Below are positions 1-9,195 of a stretch of 40,009 nucleotides of DNA, piece by piece. Made by a program: the position numbers and the translations under genes. The DNA comes from a virus: IMG/VR virus record IMGVR_UViG_3300033143_001374, positions 1-40,009 of that record; one strand, written 5' to 3'. The notes beneath the pieces were generated by a model. That model was given only the letters and a program-made list of their open reading frames with translations, did not search any database and was not told where the DNA came from. Position 1 is the first letter of the stretch; each line of letters begins with the position of its first letter.

Positions 1-2272
1 CAGAAACTGTCGATGGAAATAATTTTTCATAGAGGTCTTTACCGGATGTTTTTCCAATTTTATTAGAAAATTGTCTATTTGTATTTTCTGAACCCTCTAC
101 CGCAAAAGTCGCACTTCCATTTAAGCCGTTAATATTATTTGATTTAAACTGTGATAACTGTTTCAATCTTCCAGATTTTGCCTTAGCGGGCTTTACGGAT
201 TTGGCAGTACGATCAGGTCTTTTTCCTCTTGTTGTTCCACCCCTTTGCAACCCCTGTCTTTTAGCATCTTTCTTTGAAACAACAAACTCTCCACCTTCAA
301 GCTCTGCTATAACTCCACCTTGAGCATGAGAAGGGCCGTCAACAAATCCACCCTTAGCAAACTTAGGGATAATGCCACCGTCTGCTCTTCTTCTTCTTCT
401 GATCGGCAATGGTGTTGAACCACCGCCACCACCACGAAGTAAAATAGCAGGAAGTTTATTTAATGCCGCTATAAGTTGTGTGGATTGAGTAGCTAGGGCG
501 TTTGCAGAAGTTACAAGCGTAGACTGAGTTGCGTTTAAGGTTGTTAAGCTCGTACTCATAGCTGTTAATGCCTGAGTGTTTTTGTCTGTAGCTATAGTAT
601 TTTTACCTAAAGCTGCTATAACCTGTTTGTCTGAGGCTTGTTTTGCAGCAGCGTTTTTCTTGCCAGCTTCACCACCCGCTGTCGCTAGATTTCCAACAGC
701 TTGACCTACACCTCCTGCACCTCCACCCTTTTTAAGTCCACCAACAAAACCTTTTGAAAAGTCAAATGCAGCACCAGCCAGTTTGATCCCAGCAAAAGCT
801 GTTAATAAAGGAAGTGCGGGCCTTAATGCGTCAGTAAGCGTTAATATGGCATTGGCAGCAGATATGGCGGTTTTTGCTATAACCTGAAAAGTTTGTGACT
901 GACTAACATCACGAATTAACTTTCCAAACCTTTGCTGCAAGTTCTCGATCTGAACAGCAAGTGTCTTTGTCGCAATAGCAACATCTTTACTGATACTTTC
1001 TGTTCCCGCTAAGGCAACCCCTCTTGCTCTTTCTGCTTTTTCAAATTCTCTCAATGCTGGAAGCAATTTACCAACCTGACGCACACCACCAAGTTCTTCT
1101 ACAACCTTAGCCAACTGTAGCGTGTCTAAGCCGCCAATTTCGCTAGAGATTCTTTTTAACGATTCAAAAATACCAACAAAATCACCTTCTGCTAAACCAA
1201 ACTTCTTAGCGTCAGCAGCAGTAGCACGAAGTTGAACACCAAACTGCTCCAAGAATTTAATCGTTTGAGGTCGCTGAATCCTTGTGAAAATGGTTCTCAA
1301 GCCAGTGGCGATAGTATCAGCAGATTCACGAGTAGTAGATCGAACAGCAGTAAAAATACCAATAAGCTCTCTTAGTCTTTCTTCTGGTGCTCCAAGCTGA
1401 ACGCTGGACGCAGCAAACACACCACCAGCACGACGAATAACAGAAATCAAATCGTCCGCTTCAACAGCAAAGCTTTTGGATACGGCATTAAGCGAACCAA
1501 GAACAGATTCTGCCCTTCCTGCCGAAAGGTTAAACTGAGCTAATGCAGCGATCACACCTTCAGTGGTCTTTTGAATATCGCCAAAGGTGGCAGCAAGAGA
1601 CGCTCTAGAAACAGCCTTGATAGACTTAGCAACCTGATCAATTGACTGACCTGTTTGTGCAAATGTAACAGATACTTCAAGCAACTTATTAGCGTCAATA
1701 CCTAAGCTAGTAGACAATCCATCAATCGTTCTTGTCAAACCTTTTAATTGTTTGTCTGTAGCTCCTGTAACCTGAACAACACGAGCAAGTTCTCTCTCAA
1801 ACTTTACTGCCTCGCTTGTTGCATTAGAAATAGACCTAACCAAACCAAACACAGCACCAGTAGCAATCGTAAACGCAGAAAACCTTCTAACAGCTAAAGC
1901 AGCATCTTTACCGAACTCTTCCAACTGAGAACCAGCCTTAGCAGCAGAGCTACCAACAGAATCTAAACTTTTAGATGCCTTTTGGTTTTGTGAAGATAGA
2001 TTCTTGGAAAAATTACCAAGGTTTTTACCGGCCTTTGATAAGGAATTGAGTGCTGTTGTTGCTGTAGTTGCGTTTTTGTTTAGAGATGTTAAAGTAGCAT
2101 TAAGGGTATTTAGGCTTGAATTTAATTTGCCAAGATCAGCGGCTGCATTTTTAGGAACCTTGAGATTCACATCTACATTTACTCCAGAAAGCTGCTTTGA
2201 TATAGAGCTTCTTACCTTCTGAATATTTTTTGGGCCACTAAGTATTACTTGTGCATTTATATTAAAAGCCAT
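1..2272 (-). CDS. Tail tape-measure protein, 3' end outside window
   Basis: The frame is open from an ATG at 2272 to the window edge, giving 757 codons without a stop. Tape-measure proteins set tail length and help eject DNA. The reading shows a Ser/Thr/Asn/Lys-rich helical N-terminus, a TP901-type core around residues 130-480 with the run LREL-like and QRPQTIKFLEQFGVQL, and hydrophobic stretches near residues 130-150 and 540-560. Near residue 630 is GGIIPKFAKGGFVDGP, a glycine-rich motif common in tape-measure C-terminal halves, followed by a basic segment. The start is preceded by AAGGT. The gene follows the tail-tube and assembly genes, the usual position. The motif and position make the assignment fairly secure; the true length is unknown. 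Confidence 0.88.
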   Translation of the reverse strand, partial: MAFNINAQVILSGPKNIQKVRSSISKQLSGVNVDVNLKVPKNAAADLGKLNSSLNTLNATLTSLNKNATTATTALNSLSKAGKNLGNFSKNLSSQNQKASKSLDSVGSSAAKAGSQLEEFGKDAALAVRRFSAFTIATGAVFGLVRSISNATSEAVKFERELARVVQVTGATDKQLKGLTRTIDGLSTSLGIDANKLLEVSVTFAQTGQSIDQVAKSIKAVSRASLAATFGDIQKTTEGVIAALAQFNLSAGRAESVLGSLNAVSKSFAVEADDLISVIRRAGGVFAASSVQLGAPEERLRELIGIFTAVRSTTRESADTIATGLRTIFTRIQRPQTIKFLEQFGVQLRATAADAKKFGLAEGDFVGIFESLKRISSEIGGLDTLQLAKVVEELGGVRQVGKLLPALREFEKAERARGVALAGTESISKDVAIATKTLAVQIENLQQRFGKLIRDVSQSQTFQVIAKTAISAANAILTLTDALRPALPLLTAFAGIKLAGAAFDFSKGFVGGLKKGGGAGGVGQAVGNLATAGGEAGKKNAAAKQASDKQVIAALGKNTIATDKNTQALTAMSTSLTTLNATQSTLVTSANALATQSTQLIAALNKLPAILLRGGGGGSTPLPIRRRRRADGGIIPKFAKGGFVDGPSHAQGGVIAELEGGEFVVSKKDAKRQGLQRGGTTRGKRPDRTAKSVKPAKAKSGRLKQLSQFKSNNINGLNGSATFAVEGSENTNRQFSNKIGKTSGKDLYEKLFPSTVS

Positions 2273-2290
2273 ATTATCTACCTTATAAAC

Positions 2291-2336
2291 AAAAAGCGAC
2301 CGGATTCTCAAATGTTAATTTAAGAAAGGGTCGCTT
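2291..2336 (-). terminator. Terminator-like hairpin before the tape-measure gene
   Basis: On the minus strand AAGCGACC pairs perfectly with GGTCGCTT (8 bp, plus strand arms 2294-2301 and 2329-2336) and is followed by TTTTTGTTT. The loop is long (27 nt), which would weaken it. It lies between the 306-residue gene and the tape measure and could reduce tape-measure transcription. Confidence 0.5.
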
Positions 2337-2362
2337 ATCCAAGTGTTATGATTTAACTACTT

Positions 2363-3283
2363 CTACTCAGTATCCTTGGCAGCAGCAGTAGCTTTTTTTC
2401 TGGGTTTTCTTTTAGGTTTTGGGGCTTCTTCGGCCACCACCTCTTCTTCTGTCTCTTCATCTTTTTCCTCATAAAAAGATTCGTCAATAGGCTTGCCGTT
2501 TTCGTCTAAAAACGGAGAGTGCTCTACATCGAAGTCTCCTTGATCGGTTAGCTGTCTACCTTCAAAGTCAACATAAATAAACTCTTCTTCGGAAGTCCAC
2601 TGGATGTAGTTTCCGTATTCATCAATATGTCTTCCTTCGGTATCAACCAACCTTTTGTCTTTGTCTACTAACTGACCGTCCTCGTTGGTAAACTTGAATT
2701 TCTTTAAAAACTGGTTTTCTGGAAGTTTTGAGTCAACATCGTCAGAATCAGATATTAAGTAGTAGAACTCTGTAGCACCCATTCCGGCTACGGGGTCTCC
2801 CTGATTCATCAAATAATCAGTTAAACCGTTCTTAAAATACAAGTCTCCACTATCATTATACACCAAGCAGTTAGCAAATAGGAAGTTAAATCTTACCGCA
2901 TCTGCCTTTCCTTCACATGTAATAGAATCTAGGTCAGTTCTAGAAGATAGCATATCTACCATTTCTGCCCTTTTTCTTCTCATATCAACCGCTTTTTCTT
3001 TAGCCTCAAGGAGTGGAATTCCACCCTTAGCCAACTCGTACTCTAAGTTGACAACTTCTTGTCTCAGGGCTTGATATCTTGATTCTCGGTCGTCCGACCA
3101 TAATTTACGCTTTCTTAGCTCCTCGTCAAGCTGATCACGCAAAATAGTACCGGCAGACAACTCTTCGTTGAATGTTTTCCTTCTTACTTCATTGGCTTTA
3201 GTTAGTTGTTGCATACTAGGTCTAATAACCGCGTATTCCTTGCCATCATAATCAAAAACTCTTTTGTCTTTTGAATCTGTCAT
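2363..3283 (-). CDS. Acidic hypothetical protein, candidate tail-assembly factor
   Basis: A 306-residue protein with SD AGGAG upstream of its ATG. Residues 40-120 are charged and helical, probably coiled coil. Residues 195-275 hold a run of short imperfect repeats of the type LVDKDKRLVDTEGRHIDEYG, with a D/N-G turn in each unit. The C-terminus is first strongly acidic (EEKDEETEEE) and then basic (PKPKRKPRKK). It lies just before the tape-measure gene, where tail-assembly chaperones are usually encoded; that position is the only hint of function. No domain is recognised, and there is no obvious frameshift site linking it to the preceding gene. Confidence 0.6.
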   Translation of the reverse strand: MTDSKDKRVFDYDGKEYAVIRPSMQQLTKANEVRRKTFNEELSAGTILRDQLDEELRKRKLWSDDRESRYQALRQEVVNLEYELAKGGIPLLEAKEKAVDMRRKRAEMVDMLSSRTDLDSITCEGKADAVRFNFLFANCLVYNDSGDLYFKNGLTDYLMNQGDPVAGMGATEFYYLISDSDDVDSKLPENQFLKKFKFTNEDGQLVDKDKRLVDTEGRHIDEYGNYIQWTSEEEFIYVDFEGRQLTDQGDFDVEHSPFLDENGKPIDESFYEEKDEETEEEVVAEEAPKPKRKPRKKATAAAKDTE

Positions 3284-3292
3284 TTTAAACTC

Positions 3293-3604
3293 CTACTTTT
3301 CCTTGTTTATATCAAACTTTGTAACATAACGGTTCCAAGAAAATGAATATTGACTAAGTTCACTTTCTGCGGCTCTTAGGTTTGAACCACCATTATCTAA
3401 TATCTTTATTCTAGCTGACTTCCAGCTTTCCCTAAACTTTTTTTGATCTTCAGTTAGATCGTTGTAATCTAACCCATGCCCCCATAGCCACCCAAACTCT
3501 TCTTCAAAAACAGCTAGTGATCCTATGATGGTTGTGTTAAATTTTTTCTTTATATTATTTTGCAATCTTTTTTTAGAAAAATCGCCATAATCTTGTGATT
3601 CCAT
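3293..3604 (-). CDS. Small hypothetical protein of the tail-assembly block
   Basis: A 103-residue, charged and aromatic-rich protein (FEEEFGWLWGHGLDY around residues 33-47). It begins 4 bp after the stop of the 353-residue gene and ends 9 bp before the next start, so all three are probably co-translated. Its place between tail tube and tape measure suggests a role in tail assembly; the sequence itself shows no known motif. Aromatic-rich short proteins here could be the partner of a chaperone. Confidence 0.55.
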   Translation of the reverse strand: MESQDYGDFSKKRLQNNIKKKFNTTIIGSLAVFEEEFGWLWGHGLDYNDLTEDQKKFRESWKSARIKILDNGGSNLRAAESELSQYSFSWNRYVTKFDINKEK

Positions 3605-3608
3605 TTTA

Positions 3609-4670
3609 TTATCCCTTAAAGCGATCAGCCATTTGCTTCATTGCCTCTGATCTAAGTTCTCGTTTTACATCAGGAAGGTCTTGCTCTTCTAGTTTGCCTT
3701 TTTGTTTTACAGCCACGTCTCTTTGACGCATTTTCATTCTTTCATTTATGCCGTTTATATCTCTAATTTTATCTGCTTCTTCTCGACTGCCAGCAACTAC
3801 AAAAGTTTCTCCTTTTCCTCCTTTATTAGCACCCTTTTTGTTGAGTATGCTATCAACTTCTCTTTGTTTTCTTTCTTTTTCTGATTCTCTTCTTAGTTTT
3901 GCAAACCACCCGTCTAGCATGTCGTCATCCTCTATAACTTCTTCAGAAGGTCTTTCAGGATTTTCGTATACATTATCGTACATTCTAGAGTACATTATTA
4001 AGCTTTTTTGGTCAGTCGACAAGTCAGAAGCACAAATCCCAAAGCAAGAACTTTTAGAGACAGACCATATACTTCTGAAGGGTTCTGTTCTGCATATCTC
4101 TCTGTATTCTTCTGCGTTAAGAATATTATTTGCCGCAAAAGTTAAAAATCTCTGGAGTATATAATTATCGCTTTCCCCCCAATTATTATAGCTGTAAACT
4201 TGCTCGTTTGTTTCTGAACGTATACAAATTGCCGCAAGAAAATCAGACCTGCAATTTTCAGCGTGAGCTTCAAGCGTCATGTGGTCAAGTGAGAATTTTT
4301 TTATAATACTTTTATTGATACCGTTTTTAATGGACTTTATTTTTGACCTTAGTTGTCTTTTTTTTCTATCATTATAAAGATTCTCATACAACTCAATTTT
4401 TTGAGTATCAAGATACTCATTAAGCTTTTCAAGCTCTTTGTCGTTGCTGGGACTCCAGATTCCCCGATCAAGCAAATATTTATCAGCTTGTTCTCTTGTT
4501 ATGAGATCGCTAAAACGAGTATCGTTCAACGCTTCTAGATAGACCATTTCAGCCATAGCCTTTTGGTCTTTATTAGGATTAGATATAGAATATATACTAC
4601 CGTCTATTTTTAGATAGACTTTTCCTGAGCATATTCTATTTACAGCAGATGTTTTTTTACCTTGATCCAT
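3609..4670 (-). CDS. Hypothetical protein, candidate tail-assembly chaperone
   Basis: A 353-residue mostly helical protein. Residues 75-125 are a Lys/Glu/Leu-rich probable coiled coil; residues 130-235 contain scattered Cys and Trp (NWGESDNYILQRFLTFAANN); residues 250-353 are highly charged and basic, likely flexible. It is the first gene after the tail-tube gene and its terminator-like hairpin, and precedes two smaller genes and the tape measure. In long-tailed phages this interval normally encodes chaperones that coat the tape measure before tube assembly. That is a positional inference; no family is recognised. Confidence 0.55.
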   Translation of the reverse strand: MDQGKKTSAVNRICSGKVYLKIDGSIYSISNPNKDQKAMAEMVYLEALNDTRFSDLITREQADKYLLDRGIWSPSNDKELEKLNEYLDTQKIELYENLYNDRKKRQLRSKIKSIKNGINKSIIKKFSLDHMTLEAHAENCRSDFLAAICIRSETNEQVYSYNNWGESDNYILQRFLTFAANNILNAEEYREICRTEPFRSIWSVSKSSCFGICASDLSTDQKSLIMYSRMYDNVYENPERPSEEVIEDDDMLDGWFAKLRRESEKERKQREVDSILNKKGANKGGKGETFVVAGSREEADKIRDINGINERMKMRQRDVAVKQKGKLEEQDLPDVKRELRSEAMKQMADRFKG

Positions 4671-4681
4671 ATCCTAAGTCC

Positions 4682-4708
4682 AAAAAACAGGGGAGGGGTC
4701 GCCTCCCC
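4682..4708 (-). terminator. Intrinsic terminator after the tail-tube gene
   Basis: Minus strand GGGGAGG pairs with CCTCCCC (perfect 7 bp, 5-nt loop) followed by TGTTTTTTG. It starts 11 bp past the tail-tube stop. It would give high tail-tube transcript relative to the low-copy assembly and tape-measure genes downstream. Confidence 0.8.
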
Positions 4709-4718
4709 TTGAATATTA

Positions 4719-5855
4719 TTAAATGCCTTTTGTTCCAGCACCTAGATAATTTTCTCTATTGCTCCACCAAGTTTGGCCGTCAGCATTAAAGTTATCACCA
4801 GAGTGAAGAACTGTAAAGTCATTGAATGTCTGGTAAGAATACGTAACAGATACGTTTCCTCCACCAGCGTCACCTCCACCATAAGTAACAGAGGAAAGTT
4901 TATTTTTCTCACCAAGATAGATTCTAGTACCTTCGCAGGTTGCGATTCTAATTCTTTGGTCGGTAAGATTGCTTGCAGTTACACAAGCTGCTGCACTTCC
5001 ACAGTCATCAATAGCGTTAACCTGATCACCAGATACAGAAGTAACTTCAATATCACATGTAACTTCTACAGGGAAGGTAACAGTCTTTGCATAAGGGCTT
5101 CTAGCACCTAGCTCAAACAAGTCTTCACGAGCAAGGTCAGTAGAAACTGTAATAGACGAGATGTGAGCCGTTGCACTTTTTACACTATCATCAACGCCAA
5201 AAATATCATTTGGTAAAATAGTATAGTCTGCATTGCCTGTTTCACTTGCTTGCGAAGCAAAGATCATATTCTCTCTACGGTTTACTCCACCAGAACCGAT
5301 TGGTGCATCGTTGTTTCCAGCAAAGAAGCCTGTTGCTGCACCAGTTGCCCAAGGTGTTGTACAATTCGTGTCGTCGTAGGTATCCCAAACCTTGGTGTTT
5401 CCCGCAAGTGTTATGTCTTCAGAAAAATTATCTTCTAAAGGAAAACTGTAACTTACAGAAGAAACAGTTAGTCCAGACATTTCTACAAAAGTTACTGGGT
5501 CGCCGCTTACCGATTGATCTGTCTCAGGCCAGATACCTAGCTGAACTATAGTCTCAGCAGGTGCTCTTTCAGCAAGAGATGGTCCAGCAAGATTGGCTCC
5601 AGCCGCATCAGATGCAGAAGCAAGACAGAATAGTAGCGGATATCCATCCAAAACTTTTGTCATGGAAATCTCAACGGTTGGAATTCCCTCAATATTCTCA
5701 TATATCGCAAGTTGCCCCAATTCAAAAGCCTGCTCTAAGTTAAACGTAGTTGTTGTACTTACAGACTGTACGCCGTGAGCCTCTCTGAAAGTCGTTGATC
5801 CCGGCTTTCGAAAAGTCATTTGTTGAATTGGATAATAAATTCTATTATTAGCCAT
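4719..5855 (-). CDS. Probable major tail (tube) protein
   Basis: A 378-residue, beta-rich protein with little Lys. The segment SSVSYSFPLEDNFSEDITL and then GNTKVW (about residues 130-157) resembles the tube-protein pattern in which a beta strand is followed by a long hairpin loop; a second strand-rich part includes SPYAKTVTFPVEVTCDIEV around residue 260. A serine/glycine-rich tail (GGGDAGGGN) lies near the end. Four Cys in residues 275-310 could form disulphides. The gene sits between neck genes and the assembly/tape-measure genes and is followed at once by a strong terminator, as expected for a very abundant product. It is an inference from position and fold-like pattern. Confidence 0.68.
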   Translation of the reverse strand: MANNRIYYPIQQMTFRKPGSTTFREAHGVQSVSTTTTFNLEQAFELGQLAIYENIEGIPTVEISMTKVLDGYPLLFCLASASDAAGANLAGPSLAERAPAETIVQLGIWPETDQSVSGDPVTFVEMSGLTVSSVSYSFPLEDNFSEDITLAGNTKVWDTYDDTNCTTPWATGAATGFFAGNNDAPIGSGGVNRRENMIFASQASETGNADYTILPNDIFGVDDSVKSATAHISSITVSTDLAREDLFELGARSPYAKTVTFPVEVTCDIEVTSVSGDQVNAIDDCGSAAACVTASNLTDQRIRIATCEGTRIYLGEKNKLSSVTYGGGDAGGGNVSVTYSYQTFNDFTVLHSGDNFNADGQTWWSNRENYLGAGTKGI

Positions 5856-5882
5856 TTTATACTTCTCCTAAAAAGATTTAAA

Positions 5883-5911
5883 GGTATATTATCTTCTCAG
5901 ATAAATACACC
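5883..5911 (-). other. Conserved-looking hairpin in front of the tail-tube gene
   Basis: On the minus strand GGTGTAT-T-TATCT, a GAGA tetraloop and AGATA-ATATACC form about 12 pairs with one bulge and one G-U pair. No T-run follows, so it is not a usual terminator. It stands 27 bp before the tail-tube ATG and may stabilise the downstream message or mark a processing point. Confidence 0.45.
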
Positions 5912-5922
5912 ATATTTGTTAT

Positions 5923-6876
5923 TTATGCCATTATTACCTCAAAAGTAGCCCTAACAGTGCCTTGGTGCAACCTACTGGTCGAACTCATCTCTGTTACAGC
6001 CATATTGAAATATCTAGCTTTTTTGAAACGATACGAAGAAACCATTTCAGAATACATTGTGGGGTTTGGAACAACCATCCCCCTATAATCTAGCGGATAG
6101 CCTGTAGCGGAAGCTACTTCGTTGTTGTCATACATCCAGATAGTTCTATCTTTCTCTAAAGATATTATATCTAATAGCTGGTTTCTCCACCATCTAGACT
6201 CTGACAAAACATGAAAAAGCACATCCTGATATACATAGTGTCCTACAGTACCCATTTCATACGGCCTAAAAGTTCTTCTAGGAACCGCCTCTATAACTAC
6301 TGCTGGCAACTGAACTCTATGGTTAGATAGTATCTGCCAGTTGCCTGATCCTACATCGTATAAGGTAGGGTCGTCTACCCGAAGAGAACCATATTGTAGT
6401 TCGTCCCACCAAGGGGCTTGATCTGCAATGTAAACCTGAACATTTCTGTAAGCATAGTTCATTTGAACTGAGCTATTTTGGTTTACAGGAGAATCAAAAA
6501 CTACTCTTCCTAGCGGATAATTATAGTGATGCCCATATGTCGCATCACCAGTCCCGTAAAAGGAGTTATCTACATAAACACCAGTGAGTTCTGTCGGTTG
6601 GGTTGAATACTCGACTCCAGTTTCCCATACCCAGTCTTTTCTTGCCCCTTCCCAAACTTGACCTAGAGTGTATGATGGGTCATCGACGAGTCGCAGTCTG
6701 TCGAAAGTGCCACCATAAGCACCAGAAGTTGGAATGGAAACATTACTAAACCCGCCAATCCCTAGAAGCCCCCAATCTAAGTAAGTTTTTAAATTACTCT
6801 CGATTTGAGACATCAATAGGGTTTCCCCTATTTGACTAACAAATTTATTTAACCTAGTATAGTCTTCTTGAGCCAT
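5923..6876 (-). CDS. Virion protein, candidate tail terminator or neck protein
   Basis: A 317-residue protein rich in Tyr, Trp and Arg, with many short beta-type segments. Examples are WEGARKDWVWETGVEY near residue 75 and SESRWWRNQLLDIISLEKDR near 230. It starts with an acidic helical N-terminus. ATG at 6876 overlaps the stop of the preceding gene by 1 bp, so translation is probably coupled. It lies between the gp10-like neck gene and the tail-tube candidate, the place of a tail-completion or tail-terminator gene. No sequence family is recognised, so the role is positional only. Confidence 0.55.
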   Translation of the reverse strand: MAQEDYTRLNKFVSQIGETLLMSQIESNLKTYLDWGLLGIGGFSNVSIPTSGAYGGTFDRLRLVDDPSYTLGQVWEGARKDWVWETGVEYSTQPTELTGVYVDNSFYGTGDATYGHHYNYPLGRVVFDSPVNQNSSVQMNYAYRNVQVYIADQAPWWDELQYGSLRVDDPTLYDVGSGNWQILSNHRVQLPAVVIEAVPRRTFRPYEMGTVGHYVYQDVLFHVLSESRWWRNQLLDIISLEKDRTIWMYDNNEVASATGYPLDYRGMVVPNPTMYSEMVSSYRFKKARYFNMAVTEMSSTSRLHQGTVRATFEVIMA

Positions 6877-7511
6877 TATTTTATTCCCTTTTGAACTTCT
6901 CTTGTAACAACTCTCTCTATCGTATTTTCAATATCCGATAAAGACCTAGTTACAAAGTTATCCACCGCTGTTCCTGCATATTGGGGAGGAACGCTCCATC
7001 CCCCTCCTTGTCTTTTTGCCATTATCCCTAGTCCAGTCCTGCCTTGATTACTCGGCACAAAGTCATATTCAGATACTATTATTGAAGTGCTTTCGAGAAG
7101 CAACCATCTTAGCCATTCAATAACACCACTTCCACGATTTGATGCGTAAGTAAACGAAGATTCGGTCAGTGATAAAACATCACTATAGTCAGATTTTATC
7201 ATACCTATAGAAATTTTACCAAAACCCTTATTCTTTGAATACACTACTTTTATACTTTTCGACCACGTTTCAAGTATAGAGTCCAAATTGCTAATGTTTT
7301 GGATACCTAGCTCGCCCCGTAGGGTTCCACCAATTACCTCTTGCCAAACTATAGAATTTTCTATGGACTGTCGTATTTCCAATCCTAATCTCTGTTCTAT
7401 TCTATTAATAATGCCAGCCATAGACTTTGCTATCTTGGCATTTATTTCTTTGTTTATATTTTTGTTAAATTCTGCATCAAAATTAGGTAACGTTATTCCT
7501 AGTCTGACCAT
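6876..7511 (-). CDS. Neck / tail-completion-like protein
   Basis: A 211-residue protein. The start is taken as ATG at 7511, which has AGGTGA at a good distance; a GTG 9 bp further upstream is part of that same SD and is rejected. The N-terminal 60 residues are amphipathic helix (NINKEINAKIAKSMAGIINR), followed by beta segments and a Gly-rich stretch (AKRQGGGWSVPPQYAGT) and a final helix. Length, the long N-terminal helix and the position between connector and tail-tube genes recall HK97 gp10-like tail-completion proteins. Assignment is tentative. Confidence 0.5.
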   Translation of the reverse strand: MVRLGITLPNFDAEFNKNINKEINAKIAKSMAGIINRIEQRLGLEIRQSIENSIVWQEVIGGTLRGELGIQNISNLDSILETWSKSIKVVYSKNKGFGKISIGMIKSDYSDVLSLTESSFTYASNRGSGVIEWLRWLLLESTSIIVSEYDFVPSNQGRTGLGIMAKRQGGGWSVPPQYAGTAVDNFVTRSLSDIENTIERVVTREVQKGIK

Positions 7512-7545
7512 ATGTATCACCTAATGTAAATTGATTGCAATGCGA

Positions 7546-8064
7546 TTATCCAGATTTTTTCCAAGTGCAGCTTACAAACTCACTACTAAATCCGCATGGG
7601 GTAGGTTCGCCCGCCCTTTCATATCTGTGTCTAGCGTATGACCCAAGCTGAGTAGCAACAATAATTTCTTTTGCTCTTTTTATCTTTGGGGTATTTTCTG
7701 CAAAAGTCATTGTCTGGATCATTCCATCTGGATTCTCTACAGTACCTACATTCATAAACTGTTTATAATCCCATATAACCATGAGGTTCAAGTCTTCAGA
7801 CGACTCCACTCCCCTCTTGCCCTGCCCGTTGCACATGGGGCAAATAGAGCCGAAAGGGAAGGGGACAGAACCACCGTCTTGAAACTTGTTGGAAGATTTT
7901 CTTCCGATTGGGTCATAAACGCAGTTTACGCAATCTTCGTACCTTGTTACTCCATAGTATAAAGTACATGGAACTGTGCAGGCATCATCATATATTAATG
8001 CTGATATTGCATTAGTAAAAATCTGCTTAAAGTCGCTACTGATTATTCCACTAAAAGGATTCAT
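7546..8064 (-). CDS. Cysteine-rich head-tail connector candidate
   Basis: A 172-residue protein with a likely zinc site made of CVNC (residues 45-48) and CPMCNGQG (75-82). The latter is a DnaJ-like CxxCxGxG pair. The rest is a compact alpha/beta protein ending in a helix plus SCTWKKSG. It lies between a helical connector candidate and the gp10-like gene, consistent with a head-tail stopper or adaptor. The zinc pair is seen directly; the connector role is inferred from order. Confidence 0.5.
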   Translation of the reverse strand: MNPFSGIISSDFKQIFTNAISALIYDDACTVPCTLYYGVTRYEDCVNCVYDPIGRKSSNKFQDGGSVPFPFGSICPMCNGQGKRGVESSEDLNLMVIWDYKQFMNVGTVENPDGMIQTMTFAENTPKIKRAKEIIVATQLGSYARHRYERAGEPTPCGFSSEFVSCTWKKSG

Positions 8065-8078
8065 TTGGATACCTTAAA

Positions 8079-8282
8079 TTATTGGCAAGGAGCACAGCCT
8101 GTAAATCTAGAATCATATTTGTCGTTTATAGTACCAGTGGTTGGAAGATTAGAAACATAAGTATCAATAGTATAATTAGCCCCTAAAGTCACACCACTTG
8201 TCGCACCTTTTGGTGCAGCAACAACAATTGTTCCGTTCTTTACTTCTGTTCCAGCACCCTTTGGCTGATATATAATTGTCAT
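8079..8282 (-). CDS. Small hypothetical virion-associated protein
   Basis: A 67-residue, mostly beta-type protein rich in Gly, Thr and Ala (GTIVVAAPKGATSGVTLG) and ending in TGCAPCQ, where two Cys lie three residues apart. It is closely spaced with its neighbours in the connector region. It may be a small decoration or spacer protein. No family is recognised. Confidence 0.5.
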   Translation of the reverse strand: MTIIYQPKGAGTEVKNGTIVVAAPKGATSGVTLGANYTIDTYVSNLPTTGTINDKYDSRFTGCAPCQ

Positions 8283-8313
8283 TTTAAAATCTTTCTTATT
8301 TAGTTTTTAGGTT

Positions 8314-8853
8314 TTACCAGTATACGTTTTGAGGAGCCTGTGCTCCACCCTCTCCATCGTCACCCATAGGAGGGTAAAAATCATTTGAAACAAATGGAGA
8401 CATTACAGCACGAAGAATACGTTTTCCTTCATAGCTAAAGTTATATCCGTCCTTGAGGTCTTCATAACTCTTGCATGGGCCAGCAGTTAAAAGGTCTTTC
8501 AGGTATTGTCCATATGAACTTGTATTTAGGACTGCTGGGCCACATCTAGCCTGTACACCCTGTAGCAACGCAGAATTTCTAAAGTTGCCCTCGTCTGCAA
8601 TGCACGCAGCTTTAAGAACCATGAAGTTAATGAACTCAACTCCATCTGCTTGCCCTATTGGGTCTGGCGTTATAGTATTTTGTTCTACATCAACTATGTA
8701 ATTACTAGCAAAGTTAATGTCAATAGGAAGAAAATAAGCAGACGTTATTAGCAGTTGTTCTAGTCTACTATTACTGTATTTTGCTTCACCGCACCCTGCA
8801 TCATTTAGCATAGTGCGAAGCATTATCAAACTCGTATTTTGCCATGTTGCCAT
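8314..8853 (-). CDS. Head-tail adaptor-like protein
   Basis: A 179-residue protein with an all-helical N-terminal half (TSLIMLRTMLNDAGCGEAKY, then SNSRLEQLLITSAYFL) typical in size and order of head completion adaptors (HK97 gp6 type). A central segment (EFINFMVLKAACIADEGNFR) is another helix and the C-terminus is Pro/Gly-rich. Marking the start of the connector genes after the fibre block, it probably binds the portal ring. Only moderate confidence, since the helical pattern is the main evidence. Confidence 0.55.
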   Translation of the reverse strand: MATWQNTSLIMLRTMLNDAGCGEAKYSNSRLEQLLITSAYFLPIDINFASNYIVDVEQNTITPDPIGQADGVEFINFMVLKAACIADEGNFRNSALLQGVQARCGPAVLNTSSYGQYLKDLLTAGPCKSYEDLKDGYNFSYEGKRILRAVMSPFVSNDFYPPMGDDGEGGAQAPQNVYW

Positions 8854-8859
8854 TATTTA

Positions 8860-9180
8860 TTACCTGTCAGTTACCTTGAGTAGACCGTCCCCCTGAAGAA
8901 TTTGACCTCCAGAAGTGTTAACTAAAATCTCTATTCTATATTTAAGACCTGCGGTTCCACCTTCTATCCAAAGTGTAACTCTACTGTCTGTTGCGTTTCC
9001 GTCTATAATTAATGGTGATGTGATTATTAAGTCAGAAACACCACCATCTATTGTTTCAGAAGTTATTTGATCAATTGTGGTTATTGTTTCTGAGGTAGCC
9101 AATAGGCTCGCGAATTCCATAGAAAATTTTCTTTTTTCTGCTGGTTGCTTGCATAGCTCTTGATTTGCTGTTACACCCAT
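8860..9180 (-). CDS. Small beta-rich structural protein
   Basis: A 106-residue protein with a short charged N-terminus (QPAEKRKFSMEFASLL) followed by repeated beta strands (VTLWIEGGTAGLKYRIEILV). This pattern is common in small virion decoration domains and resembles an Ig-like or phage minor-protein fold. It stands between the fibre block and the connector genes. Function unknown. Confidence 0.5.
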   Translation of the reverse strand: MGVTANQELCKQPAEKRKFSMEFASLLATSETITTIDQITSETIDGGVSDLIITSPLIIDGNATDSRVTLWIEGGTAGLKYRIEILVNTSGGQILQGDGLLKVTDR

Positions 9181-9195
9181 ACCTTACTCCAAAGT

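Noticed and set aside
3293-4670. Programmed frameshift joining the two tail-assembly genes
   Set aside because: The genes are 4 bp apart with separate starts and no slippery heptamer at the junction.
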